6,358 nt of DNA from Candidatus Cloacimonadota bacterium (GTDB taxonomy: Bacteria; Cloacimonadota; Cloacimonadia; Cloacimonadales; TCS61): positions 1 through 6,358 of the forward strand of contig DAOVQH010000151.1 of the NCBI GenBank assembly GCA_030628755.1. Direction: 5' to 3'. Positions 1-6,188 of this stretch are shown in pieces (position 1 is the first letter of the stretch; each line of letters opens with the position of its first letter). The notes below the pieces were generated by a model. That model made no database searches and was not told the DNA's origin. It was given only the letters and a program-made list of their open reading frames with translations. Both the position numbers and the translations under genes were made by a program.

Positions 1-2319
1 CCTGAAAAAACTCAGGAATTCTACGCTGTTTATGTTCAAGACTTCAATAGAATGCAATTTGAATGGTCATTACCTACATTCACAGACGATATGTATTATC
101 ATCGGGTTTATATGTTGGAGAAGAAAGACCTTGATAAATTTGCTAAATACATCGAGTATATCAAAGAAGTGGAGCTAAACGACCTGGCAATGAAAGAAGA
201 TTCAACTATAGTGGCACTCGATAAAGTTGTTGAAAATCCTGCTCAAATGATCTATCAGAGATATTCAAGTTATCCTTATACTCCATCTAAAACCGTATCC
301 ATAGATATTATGGATGGAAAGATTACTCGAGATAAACCTTATCCAAATGTATTTACAGGTGAGGAGCGAGATGTAAATGTAGATATCGATGTTAAAAAAA
401 TCGAGGATTACTACTTTGTGTTTTCTCTCTATGATCATGCTCAATATGAAACATTCTCTGAAGTTTCTTCAGTTGATATTGTAAACTCCTCTGACCTTCC
501 AAAAATTCCTCCCTTTAAAATAAAAGATCGTGATGATGATAAAGGTGATTACAATACTGTTATGTGGGGAAAACCTGTAGTTTATCTTACAAATTCCACC
601 TACTTGAACGAATCTAAAACAAAACTTCTTGTAAACTATGAATTCAAGACAAATAAGGATTATAAAATCCGAAACATCTTCTTTAAGGTTTTTGATGAAA
701 GTGGTAATGAAATTGCAAAGATAAATGAATTTTACCAGGATAAAAAAATAAAAATAAAACTTCCAAAAGACAGTGATAAAACACAAACCCTCTTCTTTGA
801 AATGACCTTTAAATGCAACAACGATGTAGGTGATGACTATATTCTTACTCAAACTTTAGCTTTTGATGAACAAACAAAATCCCTGTACCCGGGTAAAATT
901 TTTCTTGGTGATGAGGATTTATTAAAATATTCTTACTACGTTTATAAACATAACTACTCTGACGAAGAATGGCGACTATCAAAAAAAGTAGCGGGTACCC
1001 AAAGAGAGATCTTCGATAATGTAAGATATAAAAACTCTCATTTTAAACTGGTTAAACATTATGATGTTGAGAAAAATCTTTTCCTGGTTAGACCTTCATT
1101 TTCTGTTAAACACCGTGAAGATGAAATGGATAAATCTGTAGGTTCGAATCTTTTCCCCTCAGAAGTTGAGAACACTTTAAAAACATATAAGGAAGAAATA
1201 GTAAAAATAACTGCAAGCAAAGACACACTCGAAACTGAAGAAGAGTTAAAAGATGCTGACATAGCAATCAAAGACTATCAAGAACGAATAGATCTTATGA
1301 CAACCAATCCAATACTGGAAAAAGCTGCAAGTATAAAAAATCCAAAGAAGCGAATAAAGTTCCTGGATAAAGTACGTCATTATGCAAAAAATACATTTGC
1401 ATATAAGATCGTTAAAACAGATGGAAAAGGTCATTTTTCGGAAACAGATGTTTATGTTCGTGAAGATATAAAACCAAGAGATGAAAAAGATAAATTTTTC
1501 GCATACTTCTCAGGCTTTGGCAAAGACCATTTCCACCCACGTTCGAACTGGTTTAATAAAAAAATGTTACCTGCATTGATCACTTCTCTTGTTTTTGGAT
1601 TGCTCGTATTTGCTCTAATCAAGAAAGCAAAACAGGGTAAGGATTTATTTATTCGTCCAATTGCTGGCATTCAGGAAATTGATAATGCTATTGGTCGTGC
1701 AACTGAAATGGGTAAACCTATTCTATTTGTTCCGGGCACATCAGGCATTAGTGATGTGGCAACCCTGGCTGGATTGGCGATCCTGGGTAAAGTAGCAAAG
1801 AAAGCTGCGGAATATGATACAAAAATTCTTGTTCCATGCCGTGATTACCTGGTACTTCCCATTGCCCAGGAAATTGTTAAAGAAGCACATTTTGAAGCAG
1901 GACGACCTGACACATATGATAAGGGTAGTGTATTCTTTATCACAACCGCTCAGTTTGCCTTTGTTGCTGGTGTGAATGGAATAATGGTTCGTGAAAAAAC
2001 AGCCACTAATTTCTATATGGGAATGTTCTGGGCAGAAGCTCTTCTTATGACTGAAACCGGTAGTGCAACCGGAGCAATTCAGATATCCGGTACAGATGCA
2101 GTAACACAGATCCCGTTCTTTATTACCACCTGCGACTATACCCTTATTGGCGAAGAATTATATGCAGCTTCTGCATATTTAGCAAGAGAACCCTTACAAT
2201 TGGGAACACTAAAAGCGGTGGATTATTTGAAAGTGTTAATTTTATTCTTTTTGATAACAGGAACAATACTTTCAACAACACACTTAACATTCCTGATAAA
2301 TTCATTCCCGGAGAAATAG
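1..2319 (+). CDS. Membrane-anchored protein with Fn3-like ectodomain and C-terminal DUF6754-like domain (5' end missing)
   Basis: The reading frame is open from base 1, so the true start lies upstream; the ATG at 52 is internal. The visible 772 residues (numbered from base 1) begin inside a beta-rich module. Residues 1-160 and about 185-325 look like fibronectin-III-like modules, each with aromatic strand patterns such as YYFVFSLYDHAQYETFSEVS. A third module (about 335-490) is interrupted at 387-463 by a lysine/glutamate-rich helical insertion and ends FAYKIVKTDGKGHFSETDVYV. A transmembrane helix follows at 522-540, flanked by KKAKQGK, which suggests that the region after it is cytoplasmic. 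Residues about 547-735 form an alpha/beta domain with PILFVPGTSG, KILVPCRDYLVLP, AGVNGIMVREK and QIPFFITTCDYTLIGEELYA; I recall this pattern as DUF6754 (unverified). A second hydrophobic helix lies near 745-766. This is the first visible gene of a four-gene operon. The molecular function is unknown; scaffolding or ligand sensing in an envelope complex is only inference. Confidence 0.85.
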   Translation, partial: PEKTQEFYAVYVQDFNRMQFEWSLPTFTDDMYYHRVYMLEKKDLDKFAKYIEYIKEVELNDLAMKEDSTIVALDKVVENPAQMIYQRYSSYPYTPSKTVSIDIMDGKITRDKPYPNVFTGEERDVNVDIDVKKIEDYYFVFSLYDHAQYETFSEVSSVDIVNSSDLPKIPPFKIKDRDDDKGDYNTVMWGKPVVYLTNSTYLNESKTKLLVNYEFKTNKDYKIRNIFFKVFDESGNEIAKINEFYQDKKIKIKLPKDSDKTQTLFFEMTFKCNNDVGDDYILTQTLAFDEQTKSLYPGKIFLGDEDLLKYSYYVYKHNYSDEEWRLSKKVAGTQREIFDNVRYKNSHFKLVKHYDVEKNLFLVRPSFSVKHREDEMDKSVGSNLFPSEVENTLKTYKEEIVKITASKDTLETEEELKDADIAIKDYQERIDLMTTNPILEKAASIKNPKKRIKFLDKVRHYAKNTFAYKIVKTDGKGHFSETDVYVREDIKPRDEKDKFFAYFSGFGKDHFHPRSNWFNKKMLPALITSLVFGLLVFALIKKAKQGKDLFIRPIAGIQEIDNAIGRATEMGKPILFVPGTSGISDVATLAGLAILGKVAKKAAEYDTKILVPCRDYLVLPIAQEIVKEAHFEAGRPDTYDKGSVFFITTAQFAFVAGVNGIMVREKTATNFYMGMFWAEALLMTETGSATGAIQISGTDAVTQIPFFITTCDYTLIGEELYAASAYLAREPLQLGTLKAVDYLKVLILFFLITGTILSTTHLTFLINSFPEK

Positions 2320-2324
2320 GAGGA
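2318..2324 (+). promoter_or_regulatory. Ribosome binding site fused to the upstream stop codon
   Basis: AGGAGGA lies 4-5 bases before the ATG at 2328. Its first two bases are the last two of the upstream gene's TAG stop (TAGGAGGA). This fixes the start of the second gene and suggests translational coupling between the two genes. Confidence 0.8.
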
Positions 2325-2327
2325 TAG

Positions 2328-2951
2328 ATGAAAAGACAAATACCATTATTAATAGTAATAATTCTCGGATTTATATTCGCTATACACACGTTTGTTCCGC
2401 ACAAAGTATCTGCAGATTTTTTTGACTGGTATCAGACCTGGATAAAAGCAATCTCCCCCTTCATGGTTCTACTGGGAATAATGAGTTTAACAATGGTCCA
2501 TTCCACAAAAATAAAACGTAAGGTTCCTAACTGGCAATATAGTGTTGTTACATTGCTCTCCTTAGTTGGTACTGGTGCTGTAGGTTTTATCTGGGGAACT
2601 CAGGAAGGTACTCCTTTCATGTGGCTTTTCAAAAACGTGCAAATGCCAATGGGTGCAACCATGTTCTCTCTGCTGGCATTCTATATCGCATCTGCTGCTT
2701 ATAAAGCATTCCGGGCACGTTCAGCAGAGGCTACTGTCCTTCTTGTTGCAGCTATGATCGTCATGCTGGGTCAGGTTCCAATTGGTATTAAAATCTCCAA
2801 GTGGATTCCTGAGATTTCAAGTTGGATACTTAACGTTCCAAACCTGGCAGCAAAAAGAGGGATAGCTCTTGGTGTGGGCTTAGGAATGACAGCTACATCA
2901 CTCAAAATTCTGCTTGGAATTGAACGTACCTATCTGGGTGGAGGTGATTAA
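2328..2951 (+). CDS. Six-helix integral membrane protein, unknown function
   Basis: This 207-residue protein is mostly hydrophobic. I see probable transmembrane helices at about residues 5-22, 38-57, 71-90, 105-124, 135-153 and 177-196. Loops rich in Lys and Arg (STKIKRKVPNW, KAFRARSAEA) probably face the cytoplasm. Two stretches look family-conserved rather than generic: MFSLLAFYIASAAYKAFRAR (113-132) and the C-terminal LGVGLGMTATSLKILLGIER (181-200), followed by TYLGGGD. I recall similar unnamed proteins next to DUF6754-type genes in candidate-phylum genomes, but cannot verify that here. There is no transporter signature that I know, no heme or metal motif, and no cleavable signal peptide beyond the first helix. 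The gene lies 8 bases after the preceding gene and 1 base before the next, so the products are probably made together and may form one complex. Confidence 0.88.
   Translation: MKRQIPLLIVIILGFIFAIHTFVPHKVSADFFDWYQTWIKAISPFMVLLGIMSLTMVHSTKIKRKVPNWQYSVVTLLSLVGTGAVGFIWGTQEGTPFMWLFKNVQMPMGATMFSLLAFYIASAAYKAFRARSAEATVLLVAAMIVMLGQVPIGIKISKWIPEISSWILNVPNLAAKRGIALGVGLGMTATSLKILLGIERTYLGGGD
2940..2948 (+). promoter_or_regulatory. Ribosome binding site inside the end of the upstream gene
   Basis: GGAGGTGAT is an extended match to the anti-Shine-Dalgarno sequence, with 8 bases between GGAGG and the ATG at 2953. It is embedded in the last sense codons of the second gene, within its Gly-Gly-Gly-Asp tail. 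It argues for 2953 over the upstream in-frame ATG at 2914 as the start of the third gene. Confidence 0.85.
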
Positions 2952-2952
2952 T

Positions 2953-3927
2953 ATGGCTGAAAAGAAAATAAGCTTTTATGAAAGAATGCAGGCCTTGGAT
3001 AGAAGGTATATTTACCTTGTTGTAGCTCTGGCTATTATTATTCCTCTATTAATTCCATTCAATTCCAAAACTTATGTTACAGAACCATCTGAAAATATTT
3101 ACAAAAAGATAGATTCCTTTGCAGGCAGAAAAGACAGAGCAGTTCTTCTATCTTTTACCCATGATGCTTCCACAATGGCAGAGCTCTTCCCTATGGAAGT
3201 TTCAATTTTAAGACATTGTTTTGAAAGAAATATTCTGGTTTTCACAATCTGTTTCCTTCCACAAGCTAAGCCGCTCATGGATTATGCTCTTCAGACAGCG
3301 AAAGAAGGTTATGAAGTACAATCTGGAATAGATTATGTCAACTTTGGATATAAACCCTGGGCTATATTCGTTCCATTGCTTCTTAAGATGGGTGATGATA
3401 TCGCTGAAGCTGTGGAAACAGACGACGAAGGTAGAATTGTGAATAACCTGGAAATTATGAAAGAAATAAAGAACTACAATGAGATGAACTTGATAGTAGA
3501 TTTCTCCGGTTCCGCTGCAGGGCTTCGCTGGATAACATACGCAAGAGCAAAATTTGGAGCTAATGTAGCTCTGGGGGTTACTGCTGTGATGGCTGCTGAT
3601 AATTACATTTACCTCCAATCCGGGCAGCTTACCGGCATGTTGGGCGGTCTTAAAGGAGCAGCTGAATATGAAAAACTTGTCGATGTATTTGCTACTCACA
3701 AGGAGCTAGATGAGAATGGCATTTTGAAACCTGCTCCCCGTGAATTCAGTAAAGAGATTATTAAAGAAAGCTGGATTAAGATGTCCGATATCAAAAACCG
3801 TCAGCATAAAACTGCCCGTATCGGTATGAATGCTCAAACTGTTGCCCACATAATGATAATCGTTTTTATTGTTCTCGGAAATATTGGATACTTTGTAAGC
3901 AAAAGAAAAACAGAGAAGGTAAGTTAG
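2953..3927 (+). CDS. Two-helix membrane-anchored alpha/beta protein, unknown function
   Basis: The 324-residue product has a hydrophobic helix at each end (about 19-36 and 294-316) around a soluble domain of roughly 255 residues. The N-terminal tail (MAEKKISFYERMQALDRRY) and the C-terminal tail (SKRKTEKVS) are both basic. By the positive-inside rule this puts both ends in the cytoplasm and the domain outside, although KNRQHKTAR before the second helix makes this uncertain. The soluble part shows alternating strands and helices: AVLLSFTHDAS (63-73), ELFPMEVSILRHCFERNILV (77-96), NLIVDFSGSAAG (179-190) and the glycine-rich YLQSGQLTGMLGGLKGAAEY (220-239). These blocks look like conserved family motifs, but I know of no assigned activity and see no recognisable catalytic triad or nucleotide-binding loop. 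The start at 2953 is chosen because a strong ribosome binding site precedes it; the ATG at 2914 would overlap the upstream gene and has no such site. Confidence 0.87.
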   Translation: MAEKKISFYERMQALDRRYIYLVVALAIIIPLLIPFNSKTYVTEPSENIYKKIDSFAGRKDRAVLLSFTHDASTMAELFPMEVSILRHCFERNILVFTICFLPQAKPLMDYALQTAKEGYEVQSGIDYVNFGYKPWAIFVPLLLKMGDDIAEAVETDDEGRIVNNLEIMKEIKNYNEMNLIVDFSGSAAGLRWITYARAKFGANVALGVTAVMAADNYIYLQSGQLTGMLGGLKGAAEYEKLVDVFATHKELDENGILKPAPREFSKEIIKESWIKMSDIKNRQHKTARIGMNAQTVAHIMIIVFIVLGNIGYFVSKRKTEKVS

Positions 3928-3931
3928 GAGG
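3926..3931 (+). promoter_or_regulatory. Ribosome binding site fused to the upstream stop codon
   Basis: AGGAGG lies 5 bases before the ATG at 3937 and shares two bases with the TAG stop of the third gene. This is the same TAGGAGGA arrangement seen at 2317-2324. It supports the start of the fourth gene and coupled translation. Confidence 0.8.
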
Positions 3932-3936
3932 AAGAT

Positions 3937-4539
3937 ATGTCATTTGAAACAATTAGTAATTTTATTGCAGCGTTCTTTACATTGAGTATATTCTCATTCT
4001 TATATAAAGATAATCCATTCTACAAATTTGCTGAAGCGGTTTTCATCGGGGTTTCAATGGGATACGCAATTCCCCTGATTTACAAAGATGTTTTTACCCC
4101 CTTTGTTTACAGACCTATTTTTGTAGAAAGTAAATTCTGGATACTAATCCCTGCCTTAATGGGTTCACTTTATGTATTCAGATTCTCCAAAAATCTCAGT
4201 TGGTTATCCCGTTACCCAATTGTATTTGGTATGGCTATTGTAGGTATGGGTGTTCCACTTTCAATGCACTCTTATGTGCTTGTTCAGATGAGAAGTGCCA
4301 TGTTACCTTTTGATAACATCAACACCATACTTATCTTTATCGGGACAGTTTCTATCCTGCTGTATTTCTTCTTCTCGAGGGAACATAAAGGAGTTTATGG
4401 AAAAGTAACAAATGTGGGTATCTGGTATATGATGGTAGGATTTGGAGCGTCATTCGGTTACACAGTGATGGCACGTATATCCCTTCTCATTGGAAGGATA
4501 CAATTCCTTCTGGGAGATTGTTTGGGATTAGTTAAATAA
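3937..4539 (+). CDS. Six-helix integral membrane protein, unknown function (last gene of the operon)
   Basis: This is a 200-residue hydrophobic protein with probable transmembrane helices at about residues 5-22, 32-50, 66-82, 94-113, 128-147 and 160-193. The last is long and may be two half-helices. Likely conserved blocks are FLYKDNPFYKFAEAVFIGVS (21-40), which places a charged/aromatic loop between the first two helices, and FGASFGYTVMARISLLIGRI (169-188) near the C-terminus. The latter puts two arginines within a hydrophobic stretch, which is unusual for a plain anchor and may mark an intersubunit contact or a conduction path (inference). It is not visibly related to the other six-helix protein of the operon. 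It lies 9 bases after the third gene and just before a strong terminator, so it ends the transcription unit. I recall the YKDNPFY..AE pattern from unnamed proteins in similar clusters, but cannot confirm this. Confidence 0.88.
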   Translation: MSFETISNFIAAFFTLSIFSFLYKDNPFYKFAEAVFIGVSMGYAIPLIYKDVFTPFVYRPIFVESKFWILIPALMGSLYVFRFSKNLSWLSRYPIVFGMAIVGMGVPLSMHSYVLVQMRSAMLPFDNINTILIFIGTVSILLYFFFSREHKGVYGKVTNVGIWYMMVGFGASFGYTVMARISLLIGRIQFLLGDCLGLVK

Positions 4540-4551
4540 ACAAGAAATAAT

Positions 4552-4588
4552 AATTAAAGCCCTGATTATTTCGGGGCTTTAATTTTTT
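4552..4588 (+). terminator. Rho-independent terminator closing the operon
   Basis: AATTAAAGCCCTGA pairs with the mirrored TCGGGGCTTTAATT, giving a stem of about 15 bp with one G-T pair and a five-base loop (TTATT). A run of T through 4588 follows directly. It starts 12 bases after the last operon stop codon. On the - strand the stem is followed by ATTATTATTT, a weaker T-rich tract, so it may also end the convergent glycosyltransferase transcript. Confidence 0.92.
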
Positions 4589-5864
4589 ACATTTTTTCCA
4601 ATATTTCTACAAGTTGTTCGGTTTGTTTTATTTTACTATATTTTTCTATTTCTCTGGTAGGTGAAAAAGTCTTTCCCTCTTTCCATTCTTTGTATTTTAT
4701 CTCAATAAATTTTGCAATATCATCCACCTTATCATAATCGAACATCTTTCCTCTTTTAGTCTCTTTTAAAATTTTTGCTGCGTCACCGTCTTCAGGACCA
4801 ATTCCCAGAATTTCGACACCGGAACCAAGGTATTCAAAAATTTTCCCTGTTGATATACCTCTATTATTCCCCACACTATTAATTATCAGCAATAATAATG
4901 AGGAATTTACAAGCACATTTATCATTTCTTCATGAGGAATATATGAATGGAAATTAACAACCATATTCTTATCCAGTTTATCAATAATTTCTTTGACATC
5001 ATTGGCAATGTTTCCCCAGAAGTTTATACGGATTTTAGTTAATTTCTTCTCTTCAATTAAATGATTAACAGCTCTCAAAACCGCTTCAGGATTCCTTTCA
5101 ATTGTAATATTCCCAAAATAATTAATATCAAAATGTTTTTTTATTTTCTGCTTTTTTATACCTTTGAAGTCATCGGGATCAAAGCCATTTAAAATTAGCT
5201 CAGATTTATCTTCTGCTTTAAAATTTTCGATGATATCGGAATTAATTGCAACGATTTTGTCACAACTGTTTATTACTCTTTTTTCCAGATTTCTATCAAT
5301 TTTATTCGTTATAGAAAGTCTTTTTACTTTATCCAGATAATCAATATTCGTCCAGGGATCACGGAAGTCAGCTATCCATTTGATATTATATTTTTTCTTC
5401 AGCTTTAATCCAACCAGGTGTGTTGAATGTGGTGGTCCGGAAGTAACAACAGCATCATATTTATCAGACAGAAGTTCCTTTCTTGCAGCTTTGAAGGCGT
5501 ACCTATTCCATATCTTTCTGGCATCGGGAACAACCAGATTCAATCTTATCCAGAGAGACATTTTTTTCAAGAACGAATCACCGGGTTTGATCTCCAAGCT
5601 ACCATAAGGAACATCTAAATTTTTACCACAAAGAGTTTTGAAAAAACCACCAAATGTGGGTGTTTTTGTTCGTATAACTTTAACTTCAGCAGAGACCTCA
5701 GCCAGTAGTGATTCATCGATGGCAGGATAATCACCACCTATTGTAGTTATCACTGTGGGCTTCCATCCAAACTGAGGGAAATATTTAACGAACTTCAGCC
5801 AGCGTTGAACACCTGCACCACCTGCAGGAGGCCAGTAGTAAATAACTATCAGAATTTTTTTCAT
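4587..5864 (-). CDS. Glycosyltransferase, GT-B fold (GT4-like)
   Basis: This complete 425-residue protein probably transfers a sugar from a nucleotide-sugar donor to a lipid-linked or surface glycan on the cytoplasmic side of the membrane. The N-terminal acceptor domain opens MKKILIVIYYWPPAGG with the glycine-rich loop AGGAGVQRW (14-22). It continues with VVPDARKIWNRYA (111-123), TSGPPHSTHLVGLKLKKKY (141-159) and WIADFRDPWT (163-172), all typical of this subfamily in Bacteroidota and relatives. The C-terminal donor-binding domain starts near 245 (DINYFGNI). It contains NNRGISTGKIFEYLGSG (333-349), where the glutamate at 344 is in the position expected to contact the donor sugar, and IGPEDGDAAKIL (355-366). 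Length is normal and nothing is broken. AAAGG (5875-5879) lies 10 bases upstream of the start. Donor and acceptor cannot be predicted, and no other glycan genes are in the window. Confidence 0.95.
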   Translation of the reverse strand: MKKILIVIYYWPPAGGAGVQRWLKFVKYFPQFGWKPTVITTIGGDYPAIDESLLAEVSAEVKVIRTKTPTFGGFFKTLCGKNLDVPYGSLEIKPGDSFLKKMSLWIRLNLVVPDARKIWNRYAFKAARKELLSDKYDAVVTSGPPHSTHLVGLKLKKKYNIKWIADFRDPWTNIDYLDKVKRLSITNKIDRNLEKRVINSCDKIVAINSDIIENFKAEDKSELILNGFDPDDFKGIKKQKIKKHFDINYFGNITIERNPEAVLRAVNHLIEEKKLTKIRINFWGNIANDVKEIIDKLDKNMVVNFHSYIPHEEMINVLVNSSLLLLIINSVGNNRGISTGKIFEYLGSGVEILGIGPEDGDAAKILKETKRGKMFDYDKVDDIAKFIEIKYKEWKEGKTFSPTREIEKYSKIKQTEQLVEILEKM

Positions 5865-5936
5865 AACTTTTTTACCTTTGACAATATTGCAGATTGCTTA
5901 GTTTTTGTCCAAAAGTTTTATTATTGGTTATAAACA
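5865..5936. promoter_or_regulatory. Divergent intergenic region, presumed promoters for both flanking genes
   Basis: These 72 AT-rich bases separate the start codons of the leftward glycosyltransferase and the rightward small gene, so both probably start transcription here. On the + strand TTGTCC (5905-5910) and TATAAA (5929-5934) are 18 bases apart. However, the -10-like box ends two bases before the ATG at 5937, which would put transcript start inside the gene. On the - strand TTGGAC (5907-5912) and AATATT (5883-5888) are 18 bases apart but would start at about the ribosome binding site. Neither pair is convincing, so I call the region and not a specific promoter. Confidence 0.4.
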
Positions 5937-6188
5937 ATGAGAGCAATCGAGAGAAAAGTTTATCAAAAAATAACAGATAAAGGCATCACCTTTGACAACG
6001 TATTGGAGATTATCGATAGAACCAGCAGGCAGGAAATGAAGAAAAGCTTTCCAGATGATTGTCATTTTCAATCTGATAAATATTTTGCAAAAATAATTCT
6101 GGATTCACTTCTAAGATATAAACTCATCAGAAAAGATGGGAATAAATTCTTCAAGGTAGAGAAAAAAGAAAAAAGCGCAAAAGAGTAG
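5937..6188 (+). CDS. Small basic protein, unknown; possible winged-helix fold
   Basis: The open frame gives 83 residues, rich in Lys and Arg and ending in a charged tail (KVEKKEKSAKE). I do not recognise the family. Residues about 47-75 (YFAKIILDSLLRYKLIRKDGNKFFKV) read like the recognition helix plus beta-wing of a small winged-helix domain: an amphipathic helix, then LIRKDG as a turn and FFKV as a strand. The N-terminal half (VYQKITDKGITFDNVLEIID) is helical and could supply the preceding helices. This is inference from pattern only. There is no clear ribosome binding site before the ATG, and a stop codon (TAA, 5931-5933) just upstream in frame excludes an earlier start; a TTG at codon 23 is an alternative. 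It is divergent from the glycosyltransferase, so it could regulate that gene or be unrelated. Confidence 0.6.
   Translation: MRAIERKVYQKITDKGITFDNVLEIIDRTSRQEMKKSFPDDCHFQSDKYFAKIILDSLLRYKLIRKDGNKFFKVEKKEKSAKE

Noticed and set aside
469..852. Long open frame on the - strand inside the first gene
   Set aside because: It is antisense to a strongly coding frame, its product is low-complexity Phe/Ile/Tyr-rich as expected from complementing Lys/Asp/Glu-rich codons, and it has no clear ribosome site. Shorter antisense frames at 1059-1271, 1246-1434, 1452-1670 and 2144-2404 were dropped for similar reasons.
1710..1760. Glycine-containing FVPGTSGISD stretch as a nucleotide-binding P-loop
   Set aside because: It lacks the GxxxxGK[ST] pattern and no Walker B motif follows, so ATP or GTP binding is not supported.
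2914..2952. Earlier in-frame start for the third operon gene
   Set aside because: It would add 13 residues overlapping the second gene and lacks a ribosome site, whereas GGAGGTGAT is well placed before the ATG at 2953.
3208..3699. 163-codon open frame on the - strand inside the third gene
   Set aside because: It is antisense to a well-supported membrane-protein gene, is rich in Ser, Cys and Phe without recognisable motifs, and has no gene context.
5380..5618. Two overlapping + strand frames inside the glycosyltransferase gene
   Set aside because: They lie opposite conserved glycosyltransferase motifs and have no independent support.
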